A stretch of 64,000 nucleotides of DNA from Pleodorina starrii (Eukaryota > Chlorophyta > Chlorophyceae > Chlamydomonadales > Volvocaceae). The stretch is from positions 1,942,001 to 2,006,000 of the forward strand of contig BRXU01000022.1 of the NCBI GenBank assembly GCA_030267565.1, given 5' to 3'. The notes below the pieces were generated by a model. That model saw only the letters and a list, made by a program, of their open reading frames with translations, did no database searches and was not told the DNA's origin. Below are positions 9,818 through 21,895 of the stretch, piece after piece. The position numbers and the translations under genes were made by a program. Position 1 is the first letter of the stretch, and the number at the start of each line of letters is the position of its first letter.

Positions 9818-12331
9818 TCACGTCCCGTTGCCGGTCATGCGCTTGTACGCGTCCGAGAGGTATTGGAACGCCGCCGTGGCGAGCTCTTCATTGGGGTTCT
9901 TGTCGGGGTGCACTCGCAGCGTGAGCTCACGGTAGGCCTTGACCACCGCCGGCCGCTGCACGCCAGCGCCACCGCCCGGCCCCTCGGGGTCAATTCGGAA
10001 CAGCGCGCGGTCGCCTTGCGCCTGGTTGACCAGCCGACTGCACGCCACCGCGCGCCTGATCTCCCACGCGTTCGCTCGCTCGCGCGCCATCCCCAGCAGC
10101 TCCCCCTTCTCCAGCCCCGACAGCGCCGCGCCCTTGACCCCCGCCTCGTCGAGAAACTGCTTCAGCACCCGAACCGAAGTGCCATCATCTAGCGCCGGCG
10201 GGGACGCCGTCGCGAAGGCGAGCAACGCCGGGTCATCGCGCGGAGCAGCCGGCTCTGATGGTGGCTGCTGCTGCTGCTGCTGCTGAGGCGGCGGCGCAGC
10301 TCCGCCGCCGCCGCTGGGCATCGGCCCGTCGTGCCCGGCCGCCCCGCCGCCACTGCCCCGACCCTGCCCTACGCCGCCAGCGCCGCGGGCACCATAACCC
10401 GCGTTGCCGTTTGGGGCAACGCCGGCTCCTGCGGTGCCATACCAAGCACTTTCGTACTCCTGCTGCTGCTGCTGCTGCGGCGGCACGCCGCCATGACCAC
10501 TGTTGAAATGCTGGTGCTGGAAACCCCAAAAGCTGTACTGCTTCGCGTACTCAGCCTGGGCCTGCACCTGCGCCTGCGCGTGTGCCCGCTGTCGCGCTGC
10601 CTCCTGCGCGGTCGCCGCCTGCTGCGCCCGCTGCTGCGCCGCCGCCGCCGCATGCACCTGCTGCGCCCGCTGCTGCGCTGCTGCCGCTGCTGCCGCTGCC
10701 TGCGCCTGCACCGCCGCCTGCGCCTGCGCTTGCGCCGCCGCCCGCTCTCGGACCTTGTACATATTGAGCTGCTCCGCGATCTGCCGCTCCCGCGTCAGCG
10801 CGTCCTGGTACTTTTGCCTCGTCTCCCGGAGCTCCCGCTCCAAGGGCTCCTGCCGCAGTCGCAGCGCCTCCACCATGGCCTCCACCTCGTGCCTCCGCCT
10901 CTGCTCCTCCCTCACCGTCTGCCTCAGCACCGCCAACTCGCGGTTAAACCGCCGCACCTCCTCCATTTCCGGGGTAATACGGGGGCTGAAGGAACCGCTG
11001 CCGGAGACGGGCACGGCGGCGGCAGCGGCCGGCACCGTGGCGGAGCGGGGCGGCGCAGCGGCCGGTGCCGCCGGCGCCGTGGCGGAGCGGGGCGGCGCAG
11101 CAGCCGGTGCCGCCGGCGCCGTGGCGGAGCGGGGGGCCGCAGCGGCCGCTTGGGCGCCCGTGGATGCTTTCCCGGGCGGCAGCGGCGGTGGCGGCATCAC
11201 CCGGGATTGCCCCTGGCCCTCCCGAGCGTATAAAACGTTGCCGGCAGCAGCGGCGCCCGGGGCAGGGCTGCCGCTGGCACCGGCCGCAGGCGGCACAGAC
11301 GCGCCGGTGCCGGCTCCAATCGCGCGGACGCCGCTCGCGGCCACGGGCACAGTGCGGGCAGGGAAGATGCCGGCGGCGCCGGCTGCGGGTGCGTGCTGTA
11401 CAGGCCGCTTCCCTGGTGGGCCTTCCGACTCGTAAAACGCATCTTGGTACTTCCGCTTGATGGCGGGCGCGGACTCGTTCGCCGGGTGCCCTGGCGGAGC
11501 ATCTGACTGAGTCGGTGGCCGCTGGCTGGCCGCCGGTCGGGCAGCTGGGGACGGCAGGGCTGCTGCCGCTGAATGCTCCCCCTGCTGCTGCATCCCTGCG
11601 GCCGCTTGCCGCTTCTGTGCCCGCGTCTTTGGCGCGCCAGCTGAAGCCTGCATGCCGGCCTCGTCTTGACTCGGCTTAAGCGAAGTCTGGACATGCTGTT
11701 GTGCCTGCTGTTGCTGTTGCGGCTGGGGTGGCGCATGGCGTCTTTCAGGCGCCTGCGCGGACGGCGGCGCCGCGGGTGAAGTTGGCGCCATGCCTGACGG
11801 ACCCGCGGCCTTGGTGGTGTTGCCCCGAGTTGCAGGCCGCTTCTGCGCTTGCGGTTGAGGTGCCGGCCGCTCATCCACGATTTCAACCTCCGACTCATCC
11901 TCGGTTGCCGATGCGGGGCGTCGTGGCTGAGGTGGCTGAGGTGGCGCGGCGGCCAGCTGCTGCTGCTGCGGCGGCGGCGGGGGAAGAGCTGTTGGCTGCT
12001 GGGGCTGGGGGGGTAACGCGGCGGCAGGCGGCGCTGACAGCGCATCCTTCTGCTTCCTCCACGGCGCCGCGCCGGCCATCAACTCGTCTTCCCATCCAAC
12101 TTTGTGCTTACAGGCTTCACATTTGTAGTAGATCCTGCAGATGGGCCACAAGTGTGATCGGGGTTCGGTAACGTTACAGTTAGCTGTCACATGCTTCATG
12201 CCAACGACGAGTGTATCCGGCCTTATGGCATGCCTTGGCCCTACAATGGTTAGCTTGTGGGTTAATGCGTAGTCGGTGGTGTCAATACGCCCAACGTCTT
12301 TGCTGGGCACCAGGACCCTTGGGTCAGGCAC
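9818..12331 (-). CDS. C-terminal J-domain protein, Pro/Gln-rich
   Basis: Single open frame of 837 residues ending TGA. The J domain sits at the extreme C terminus: KAYRELTLRVHPDKNPNEEL with HPD at about 808-810, then a final helix, so it probably stimulates an Hsp70 ATPase. Before it, at about 714-748, is a SAP-like helix-turn-helix (VLKQFLDEAGVKG ... LSGLEKGEL). The centre (about 450-545) is a charged coiled coil followed by Ala/Gln repeats. Residues 90-450 are Pro/Gln/Ala-rich and probably disordered. The N-terminal 90 residues are folded-looking and contain clustered Cys (YYKCEACKHKVGW), possibly a zinc site. Canonical DnaJ proteins put the J domain first, so this order is more like auxilin, though the J sequence is not auxilin-like. 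No intron is needed, which is unusual beside its neighbours. The start is the first ATG of the frame. Confidence 0.82.
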   Translation of the reverse strand: MPDPRVLVPSKDVGRIDTTDYALTHKLTIVGPRHAIRPDTLVVGMKHVTANCNVTEPRSHLWPICRIYYKCEACKHKVGWEDELMAGAAPWRKQKDALSAPPAAALPPQPQQPTALPPPPPQQQQLAAAPPQPPQPRRPASATEDESEVEIVDERPAPQPQAQKRPATRGNTTKAAGPSGMAPTSPAAPPSAQAPERRHAPPQPQQQQQAQQHVQTSLKPSQDEAGMQASAGAPKTRAQKRQAAAGMQQQGEHSAAAALPSPAARPAASQRPPTQSDAPPGHPANESAPAIKRKYQDAFYESEGPPGKRPVQHAPAAGAAGIFPARTVPVAASGVRAIGAGTGASVPPAAGASGSPAPGAAAAGNVLYAREGQGQSRVMPPPPLPPGKASTGAQAAAAAPRSATAPAAPAAAPPRSATAPAAPAAAPPRSATVPAAAAAVPVSGSGSFSPRITPEMEEVRRFNRELAVLRQTVREEQRRRHEVEAMVEALRLRQEPLERELRETRQKYQDALTRERQIAEQLNMYKVRERAAAQAQAQAAVQAQAAAAAAAAQQRAQQVHAAAAAQQRAQQAATAQEAARQRAHAQAQVQAQAEYAKQYSFWGFQHQHFNSGHGGVPPQQQQQQEYESAWYGTAGAGVAPNGNAGYGARGAGGVGQGRGSGGGAAGHDGPMPSGGGGAAPPPQQQQQQQPPSEPAAPRDDPALLAFATASPPALDDGTSVRVLKQFLDEAGVKGAALSGLEKGELLGMARERANAWEIRRAVACSRLVNQAQGDRALFRIDPEGPGGGAGVQRPAVVKAYRELTLRVHPDKNPNEELATAAFQYLSDAYKRMTGNGT

Positions 12332-12899
12332 TGACGCCTTCTAACACACACGCCGCTGTCACTGACCGAAGCCAAGCAGACGTCTTCGGATGCCACGAGG
12401 ACGGGTCATGAATTTGAGTTGCAACCCCAAAGACTAAAACCCCTCGGGCCTGTAGGTTTACCACCAAGACCCTAGGAAGGCGCTCAAATTTGAGTGAAGC
12501 ATAAATACTCGTCTAATGCTTGGACGATAACCGCGCCTACCTGGAACGGTATCTGTGTAATTGCCATCGCTCACCTGTTGAAGTTCTCTACGCCCCTGTT
12601 GACAACCTTGCGTCTACACAGTTGATTGCATTCTGGACATGGCACCTTCATGGCTGATGTAGATGTAACTCAGCTAGCCAGTCCAACAGGCGACGTTGTG
12701 GTGAGCTGCATAGTCGCCGGCGCAAACTCGTGCACACTGCCCTACTCAAGGATCGGAGCTCATTGTGTGACTATATTGCGACAAGCAGCTGCGTGCGATC
12801 GCCCAGCAGGGATTGCGCAGGGCTAGCAGCAGAAAAAGGCGCGGAGGACGGCTTGGCACAGGTTGACCGTTCCTGAAGGTTTGATCTGATAGCAATTTA
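12332..12899. other. Probable 5' region of the J-domain gene
   Basis: No gene seen. It should hold the promoter and 5' UTR of the minus-strand J-domain gene. Confidence 0.4.
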
Positions 12900-13843
12900 C
12901 TATGAAGAGTATAAACGATTCTCCGCTGTCGAACGACACGCCGTGCATGAAGCGGTACACTCGAAAATGCGAAACCAATTCCATCGCGTGCATTTCACCC
13001 TGATGGCCGCATACATAGACAGGCTGTACGTTTGCACTTCCAACGTCATATTGCTTGCCTGAATAGCGCTCTTAGTAAATCGGGCCCTGGATGCAATCCT
13101 TCCGACGGCCCTGCGTAGCTCTGCAGCTGGTGCGCTGCGTACAGCTTTACAATCTTTTTCCGACATCCGCAAATTTAGTTCCAAATGGGGCTGAAAGGAT
13201 GAGCAGGAGTTGCGCACCGCCATCAGCACAACCCAGGTACAAGAGCAACTTAGCAAAGACGCAGCTTGAATGCGAACATATATAAATTTAAGATATGGAG
13301 CGAAGCGCCATGTAACCTGCATCGACATGGTTTGCATCAGGCTTTCGGGAATGGACTTGCCGGGGGCGGTCCCTGCCGGTCTCCTACGCAGCTTTGCCTG
13401 CTCGGGATGCCTCATACAAAGTAGCGAAGGTATGCGGATTGTACTTGGGGCTTGTTCTGGCCACCGACGAGTGGCGTGCGCATACACATCGTACGGCAGT
13501 CCCTGTATGTGTGCTCTGACCTGCCTCGCAGGTGACGATGACGGCATCTAGCAACCACCTGAGCAGAGCGAAACGGTAACAAGAGGAAAAAACCGATGAC
13601 CATCAGCGTTGCATGGCCCTGAGCTTTGGTGACGGTCTCCTGCATGGCTCCAACAGTGGTCTTGCGGATATGTTGACGACTTCGAAGTCCCTTGCTTATC
13701 ATCGTGCGGCTACGAGGGAGCATGAGTCTGGAAGCATGGGAGAGCTTACAGCCTGTTTGAGCACTCGTTGCGTCGGCAGGGAAGCAGGAACGAGCCATAG
13801 AGGCGCTCCCCACGCTGCGGACTAGTGCAAGAGGGCCGTCCAT
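12900..13843 (-). CDS. Possible split gene, unknown
   Basis: Tentative. A block at 13190-13059 reads as 44 good codons (starting PHLELNLRMSEKD, Arg/Ala-rich) behind a strong acceptor (CTCCTGCTCATCCTTTCAG) and in phase 0 with a block ending MQTMSMQ before a possible donor GTTACA at about 13310. A further acceptor (TTTCGCTCTGCTCAG) lies near 13557, and an ATG at 13843 opens a basic, transit-peptide-like frame. I could not fix the 3' end; one option is the TAG at 12900. No family recognised. It may be a small organelle-targeted protein or a chance chain. Confidence 0.25.
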
Positions 13844-14516
13844 GTACGCTTAACGGCTTGTAACAACAATTTGTCACAGCTCCATTACTGCCTTGCCGGC
13901 CCCCGAGGGTGGGGATGGGTACCAAAATGAGTCATTAAACGAATCCCAACAGGCAACACAGGGCAGCCCCGTTCGATGCCTGTTACTGCTCGTTGTGCAT
14001 ACACCGTCACCATACGAGACGGCTCCCAACGACACAACCACCGATACGTTATTATTGCGTCACGTTAGGCTAGTGGCCCCATGTTTCATTCCGCTGGGTG
14101 CGGCAGAGGCCAGGAGGGAGCGCCCACCGTCATGGCAACCGCAGATACCACTCCACGTGCACACACCCAAAGCGCTCACAACAACGGCACGGCGGCGCTG
14201 ACTCGGCAGCGGGACGACAGCGGAAACATTAGTTTGACAGATTGGCAACACATGAAAGTAAAGCAATCATGGCGGATGCCGTAGGGAAAAGCGGCCATCG
14301 GGCAACGCAACCTCCTGTTGCGTGTCGGAGAACAGTACGATAAATGAACGGTCACGACAGTCTATACCGGACTCTCCGTCGATAGTTCCGCTACGAGTTC
14401 CATGCCACCTGAAGAGGTGTCAACGCTACAACCCCGGTGCTGGGCCGTCCAAATGATAGCCTTAGTCGGATAGTAATACAAGGGCAAGAGTGTACGGCAT
14501 CGGCAACCGGACATGG
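13844..14516. other. Intergenic / 3' flank of the VFL1-like gene
   Basis: Nothing recognisable; the 3' UTR of the minus-strand VFL1-like gene should lie here. Confidence 0.4.
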
Positions 14517-17500
14517 TCACTCCAGGGATAGCAGCTCGGCTGTGAGTACTTCCAGCTCTGCCAATCGCTCCAAGCAGCAATCGGAAGTGCCAGCCAGCCC
14601 ATCCACCGGCAGCATTCCTGCCACCGCTGCCGACTGGGCGCGAGGAGACACACCACACGCCGCACCGCCGCCAACCCACTCGACAAGAGATGGCGCACGT
14701 GAGCCTCGCGGCGCAGCCACAACTCGATCTCCATCGAGCTCCGCCGTGCGGTCGCCACCTGCCGCCGTGACTGCCAGCCCACCGCACGACACGCCCCCCC
14801 GAAGAATGCTCCTGATGGAGCTCCCTGAAGCGCCGCCACCGACCGCAGGAACGCCGACCGCGCGAGGCCCCGGGCCCCGCTGCAGCACTGCCACCACCGC
14901 GGCGCCGGCGACGCTGCCCAACCGGGTCGGCCCTGGGCCGGCGGAGCCAAGCGCCACGTCCGGCGCGGCGCGGATGCGCGGCCCGCCCCCATCTGATGCC
15001 TCGCCGGTGTCCCCAACAGCTGCCGTGTCCTTGACCGCGTCTGCGCGCGTGACAAGTAAATCTCCGGCAATCACTGGTGATCGCGGGCCCTGACATTGCA
15101 GCTTGCGCAGCTCCGCCAGTAGCGTGTTGCGTTCGCGGCGCAAAGTGCGCAGGTGGACCTCCTGCTCGTGGACCTGGGACTGCAAGCGGTGGAACCTGGG
15201 CAAAAGGGAAGCGAGGTCAGTACTTAGAGAAACAGACCGGGGGAAAGATTCAGACCGGGGGAGGTTGGATGGATTGGCCTGGCGGGGCCGAGGAGGGGTG
15301 CACACAGCCGGACGTATGGATTTGAGTGGCGATGGCGTTATGGTCAGAAGCGGGAAGCTGTGTTGATCCCAGCCGGAATGTACAGACTTGAGTCTCAGTG
15401 CGTGCAGCTCGTTGACGGACGTATGCCGTGTTTCCGGCTTTTCAACCGCAACGGTGGCTGTCACCTGTGACGACGGCGGGGCAGCTCGTGGTGAGCTGGT
15501 GACACCTCAGCGCCCAGCCCGGCCCCCTTCCCTCCTCACGCACTCCCAACCCCACCTAGCGTCGTCCTGCTGCGCCCTGACCTCCCGCGTGCGAGCTAGC
15601 TGCCGCTCCAGCTGCCCGCACTCCGCAGATGCCTTGGCGAACAGGCGCTCCGCCTCCGCTACACGTCGCCGCTCCGCTGTCAGCTCCTCCTCATGCTTGG
15701 CCCGCAGCTCAGCAAGCTGCGCTTCGCGGGCCGGATCGGCCGACCGTACCAGCCGAAAAACAAACAGCATGCGCGCATCAGGGTAGGGCACGGGGGCAGG
15801 GTCTAATGAGTAGTGCAGCCGCAAGGTCCTCGCCACGGCTTCACTACCACTGTTGCCGTACGCCAGGCCGTGTATAACGTTGGCGACAGCTGGCAGCCTC
15901 TGCACAGACCGCATAATCCGACCTCAACCTCACACGCTGCTCAATTGATTTAAGGGTGAAGAAGGTCAGCGTGGCGTCGCAACCAAACCCAAGGCGCGGC
16001 TGCAACCGCACGCGGACTGCAGGCAGATGCGTGGGGGCGAACATGCCGTCTCTCAGAGATTCACATTGCACTCAATGGCACATGGTATTCCTATGTCGCC
16101 ACAAGCGCACCCACTGCAGCCACTCCACAACCCAGCCACCCACCCACCCGTGCGTGCGCCTCTCTGTCCCGGCTGCTGAGCTGGCGGCGCAAGTCCGCCT
16201 CCGTGGCCAGCGCACTGGTCATATCGACTCGCAGCCGCTCCAGCTCCGCACCCGCCGCCCGCAGCTCCTGAGCTCCCCGATGCCGCGCGCTCCGGAACCG
16301 GCCCACCTGTGGGTTCGTGAAGTGCGGCGCAATTCAGGGTACTGTGACAGCCTCGCAGGGTCGGGGGTTGCGGTTACCAGGTGTGTTGAACGCCCGAAAT
16401 TTAAACCCGCGGGGTGGAGGGACTCGCGGGGAGTACCGTTCGCCCTGCCCCACCTGTTGGGCCAGGTCGGACAGCCGCACCGACATCTTGGACAGCCGCA
16501 GCCCCGCGGCTGCCTCCACGCGCCGACACAGCTCCTCCGCTGCCTCCAGGGCGGCCACCACCTGCTGCCGCACCTGCGCCGCCTGAGTCATTGCGGCCGC
16601 CTCTGCAGCTTGCACCTGCGCGCAATGCGGGTTTGGCAGTTCAATGAGGGATTGCGGATTGGCCGTCAGGAATGGAAATGCCCACCGTCGTGACATGCCC
16701 AGCGGTTCGTTCTCTTGAGCGCGTGTTGCTGCTGCCGGGCTGCCGGCAAGCGGCAGCCATGCCCTTCGACGCGCCCAGCCATGTGACAAAATGTGCGAGG
16801 CAAAGCCATGATGGACGCTATACCCTCCCTGTTAGAGCCCGCAAGTCACCCAAACTGAGCACCTTGCGATTCGCCTCCGCCTCCAAGGCCTGCACCCTGG
16901 ATGCCACCAGTGTCTCGACACGCCGCGACTCCCGGTCCTGCATAGCCACCTGCGCGTACCGAATGCGCTCCTCAGCGGAGCTGCTGACCTGAACGAAGTT
17001 CCACGGGCAACGGCAGCAGCAGCCGCGGCGGCGATGGGGTGCTAGCCAAGGGTGGAGCGCGACAGCGCGGACCAAGGAGCTGTGATTCTAAGCGGACCCA
17101 AGCCAGACGATCGATTCGCCGGAAGGATTTGCAAGGTATCCCCAAGGACGGATAGGAAGGGACCTGTGAGTTCAAGACGCTGCAACAGACGTGTGCGATG
17201 CACGCACGTTCGCGCTCGCAAGCGCAATGAACCCCAGATGTTATCCCATCCACGGCCCAGTCCCAAGCTGGCTGTCTGCGTTGAGCACAGCCAAACCCAG
17301 TATCTCGTCACTGGCTATCTGCCGGCACCCAAGCTAAGAAGTCGGATTCGAGCTCCAGGCTAGAGGTCCGGCCTTAGCTCCAATTAAGGGTCCAGATCGT
17401 TCGATAAGGGCGGCTCGAGCAGCTGCCCAGCGCAGCGAAACAAAACCAATGTAGCGCACCAGCCGAACATAGCGCAGCAATCGCACCTGCGCCAGCTGCT

Positions 17501-20500
17501 CCAGCAGCATCTCCCGGTCCCTCGCCAAGCGCGATAGCTCCTGCCGAAGCGCCTCCACCACGGGACCCTCGTCCGCCTGTGCCGCCGCACCGCCTGCCCC
17601 GGCGCCGGCGCCGCCTGGCAGCGCCAAGTGGGACGAGCCGTGCTGACACGTGTTGGCGCACGGCCGAGCGCACAGTTGCGCCGCCGGCCCCGACGCCTCC
17701 TGCCGGCCTCCGCTTGCGGAAGCCGGCCACCGCCCGCCCTGGCCGCGCACTGCCGCTAGGCTCAGCGCAAAGGTGAGCCTCTTGCTGGCGTAGCTGAGGC
17801 GCGCCGCGTGGGCGCTCAGCTGCTCCGCGCGGCCCTCCAGCGCCGCCTCGCGCTGCTCCATGTGAGACTTGAAGGCCAGCAGCTGCCGCCGCACAGCCTG
17901 GGGTCAGAAGATACGGAGTTGGCTCAGGCTTTGCGTGGACTGGGGCCCGTTTCACGGATTGCGTTTTGGAAGGGAAGGTGTGTAGGGTCTGTATGGGCTT
18001 GGGGACCTTAGTGGGGCCGCTGTCGGATGACTCGGGCTGGAGGAGTGGCTTGCACGTACTTGGAGTGGGGCCTATTGCGGGCCCCTGTTGAGTGTTGGCG
18101 TGCGTGGTTGGAGTCACGTGTCCCAGAGGATACACACAACGGTCAAAGCACCAAGAGAAGGAAAGTTGCTGCCCCGGCCTCCACAACCGGGCCGCATCAG
18201 CAGCATCATCAAATCCCGTGGCACCAGCACCGCCTCCAAAACCATCCTGATACCACTGATTGCGATGAAAACTAAATGTCCTGCAGGCTGTGCGGCGACA
18301 TGCTGCATATATAGATGCTGATCCCTCGCCCGGCCTCGGCGTCCTCCGCCGCCATTCTTAACGCAGCCGACGCCCGCCTACGCTCACCTGCGCCGCCCCA
18401 TCCCGGGATGCCAGCTGCTGCTGCACGCCTGCGGCCCGCTGCCGCTCCTCATGCAGCTCGGTGACCAGCTGAGCGATCTGCGCCTGCAGCTGCGCGTTCT
18501 CGGATCGGTGCTCCCGGGAGCGCCGCTCCAGAACCTATGACGAGGCACAGCGGACCCAAGGCCGGGGGTAGGGGGCGCGTGCGTCAGGCCTCACGCGACG
18601 ATGGCATTACGTCTGGTCTGGACTCAGCTCCCCCTGCGCATACGTGCACTCGCTCTCCAAAATCCAGCATGCTCACAACCAAGACTGGCGCGTGCAGGTG
18701 GCCTTGAGCGCAAGTGAGGTCAGCAGTGTGCCGCCAGTACGTCACCGCAGGGCTACGACAGACCTTCGCCCGTGCCTGCCTTCCGGGTCTTCCTGCGCCT
18801 CACCTCCAGCAGTGTCCGTGCTTGCGTGAACTGCTCCCGCAGCTCGCCCATCTGCAGGCCCCACTCGGTGCGCTTCTCCACGCCCTCCGCCACCAACCGA
18901 CCAATCTGCTCGTGAAGCTCCTGCACCTGCTCGCGCCACGGCCGCAGCACGTTGTCCCAGCCCGCCGCAGAGGACGGGGAGGTGCTGCCGGCCGGGGAGC
19001 CAGCAGCAATGCCAGACGGGCGCCCGGCCGAGAGATCTCCTGCAGGCAGGTGGCACGGCGTTTGGAGTTGGTGCGCACGCGCTGACGCGCCCGGCTGTCC
19101 AGCTCAAAGTCACAGCCACAACACAAAATGAATAAAGCGCCGTGATTTCTTACGACATCGTGCGGCTGCTCGATATTGCCACGCCCAAGAGATGCTCCCC
19201 TTCGAAGACAGCTGGAGCGGGCCTCTCTCTGATGGCAACCCTGGTTTATATATACGTCGTCAAATAAAGATACCACGTGTTTCATGTGGTGCGGACCAGG
19301 TAATCCATGTCCTGCCCTGGCCAGCTGTCTGCCGTTGAATTTGGTACCACTCACCGAAACCACGAATGCAAACCTCAGAGAACCCATCTCCGCCGCGGGC
19401 TTCTAATGCCGTCCTTGTAAGCGTCTCCTGTGTCGGCAATCCCCCCCTCCCACCTTCCTGAAGCCCTCACAACCCGTGACCTACCTAGCCTGACCAGCTC
19501 CCGCTCCTGCATCCGCACCACATGCTGCAACGCATCCACCCGCTGCTGCAGCGCCGCCTCTAACCGGAAACCGCCGCCACCGCTAACGCCGCCGCGGAGC
19601 ACAGGAGAGGACCCCGGGCTGCTACGAGCCTGGCCAGAGGCCCCCGGCGCGACCCCCGCCACTGCAAGCGGTTGGGCCTGGCCCTGGGCGGTGGCGGCGG
19701 AGCGCAGCAGCATCTCTTGTGTGGCCGCCAGCTCCTGCTGCAGTTGCCGCTTCATGGCAAGCAGCTGCTCCGCCTGCTGCGCCGCGCCACCGGCGGCCTG
19801 CGCCGCCTCATCAACGCGTGCCTCGGCGTCAGCCAGTTGTGACTTCAGCAAGTCCACCTGCCGCACCGCGGCGTCGCGCTCGGCCAACAGCGACGCCACC
19901 TGGGCGGCCAGGCCGGCGACCTGCTGCGCCGACGAGGTCGACTGCTGCTGTAGCTGCTGCTGCAGCCGCCCCTTGGCTTCCTGGGCCGGTGCGCGGGACA
20001 CACAGTTAATGATGTGTGCACCGCATGGCTCCGAGCTACTGCTGGCTTTGGTGCTGGTAATGGCGGTACTTCCCAACAGAAGGCATGAGCACCGCTCGAC
20101 TCGGAGGCTGCCTACCCGGGCGTAAAGCGTGATTGGCGCTCACAGCCTGCCACACGCCTCGGGGTGCACCGAAATGCTGGTAGCCCTTCGTCCGGGTAGG
20201 AGGTGCACCGTGCTGGCGGCCGCATCGTGCAACCCGCCCCAAGCTTCCGTCCTTCGGATGCCCTGCAGGTCCCGAATGGCATGGCCTGCTACCCGGCGCC
20301 GCTGACGGCTCACACCCCATCACACATCTCATAATGCCCTCTCCCCAGTGACGCAACGCAACGCTCACAACACACCTCCGCCTGGCGCAGGGCTTCCTCC
20401 AGGAACGCCGTCCGCTGCGCGAGCGCCTCGCGCTCCTCCAGCACCGTTGCGTGTGCGGCCGCCAGCGCGCCGTGGGCCCGGGTGGCCGCCGCCAGCTGCA

Positions 20501-21895
20501 ACCGCGGCGACAGCTGCTCCGTGCCCCCGAACCCCCGCTGCGGTCCATCCCGTGCTGACCACCACGCTTCCCCAGCAGACCCCGCAGGCCACACCTCGTC
20601 CTGTCTGCGCTGCTGCTGTCGCAGCGTTTGTGGCGATACTTGCACCAGCTGCAGTGGCCAAGGCTGTATGCTGATGGGCTCCCTGGGCAGGCCGTCACGA
20701 GCATTTATGGGCTGGTAGATGCTGCTAAGCCCATTATCACCTCCCCCGGCATCGCCAGTTGGATGGCCCGCCGGCGATCCAATACCTGACTGTGGGTCAA
20801 ACCAGTCACCGGCAAGCAACTGCCCATCCGGGCCCGGGCCCAGGCCACGTCCAGATGCACCGGCCCCGGCTTGCCCGCCTGGTTGCCTCTGAGCACCGCT
20901 GCCCGTCTGCGCCTGCGTCGCCAGGGGACGCAGCGAAACACCGTTCAGACGCTGCAGATGGGGCAGCGCCGCCGCCAGCATCTGTTCGCTGCCCTCGAAC
21001 AGTTCACATACGGGGTTGCCCCTCAGGTCCAGTTCTGTAAGCTGAGGCAGCCTCGCCAAGCGGTGGACCTGCGTGCAGTACGAGGCGGCGGAAGGCCACA
21101 AATGCACTGGTGAGTGCGCTATTTCACAGTAAACTTTCGCTGCTTCCGGCATTCCCCATTTGCGTTCCAGCGGTGTTGCCGCCCAGCTGCATTAACACAA
21201 TCAAGACAGTGCCAATGGTTCCCATGCATGCGCAGCGTATACCCCAGGGGTTCGGCGGGAGTCGCATGCCTGCCGCAGGGTCCGCAGCGCCGTCCGATTT
21301 AGGCTGGGCATCAAAGCGCACCCCTTATGAATTGCTGTGTGGCCGGCAGGGCAGCCCTCGTCCCGTGCCGTACCACAACACATGCTCCCAACCGACTATC
21401 CGCTCACCCAAGGACCGGCCGCCAGTTGATTCCATGCCAGGTTCAGCACACGAAGGCTGGTGAGTGCCGTTACGCGGTCGCCTAAGTCCGTTCTGCACAC
21501 ACAGAAGAGCGTCACAGGTCATGTTTGCACCGTCCCAGACGCAATGCCGCCCCCTGTCCTGAACACCATCCGCAGTTCAGCGGGTATAGACACAATCGAA
21601 AGAACGTTCCGTTGCAACGTGGGCAGGCCCCTCTGGACGACAAACCAGTCTTATGTGCAAAGCAATCGCACATGAGGTTTCTTTGTGCGCTCAGCGAAGT
21701 TAAAAGCCCAAGGTCAGCAAGTCCGTCCAGCGTTTGCAGCTGGTTGTCGTCCAACGCAAGTTCGCGAAGGCCGCTGAGGGGCTGGAGGTCCTGTATGGAG
21801 ACGATATTATTGCTGCGAAGGTCCAAGCTCAGCATGGACGGGTACTGTGCAGCGAGCGCCTCTGCCAGCGCCGTGTTGATAATTGTTGGTTCCAT
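14517..21895 (-). CDS. VFL1: VFL1/LRRCC1-like LRR and coiled-coil basal-body protein
   Basis: Twelve exons: 21895-21672, 21492-21408, 21068-20376, 19980-19485, 19039-18804, 18534-18388, 17897-17487, 16988-16863, 16615-16454, 16306-16148, 15716-15556, 15195-14517. All junctions keep phase, giving 1192 residues. Residues ~20-150 are leucine-rich repeats (LDLRSNNI, LALDDNQL, LNLAWNQL, LDLRGNPV) with an LRR cap-like end (LPHLQRLNG). A Gly/Gln linker follows. From ~290 to ~990 it is almost continuous coiled coil, and the last ~200 residues are Ala/Gly/Ser-rich. Chlamydomonas VFL1 is known as an about 128-kDa protein with N-terminal LRRs and a long C-terminal coiled coil, located in the basal-body lumen and needed for rotational asymmetry and flagellar number; human LRRCC1 is its relative. 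Size and order match. The start may be 21934 (13 residues longer). The alternative is another LRR/coiled-coil centriolar protein. Confidence 0.83.

Noticed and set aside
9230..10192. 320-codon plus-strand ORF
   Set aside because: Its second half is the antisense of the J-domain gene; the composition is that of a GC-rich shadow frame.
10331..11435. Long Leu/Arg- and Cys/Ala-rich plus-strand ORFs
   Set aside because: Antisense of the Gln/Ala repeats of the J-domain gene; typical shadow translations of CAG-type repeats.
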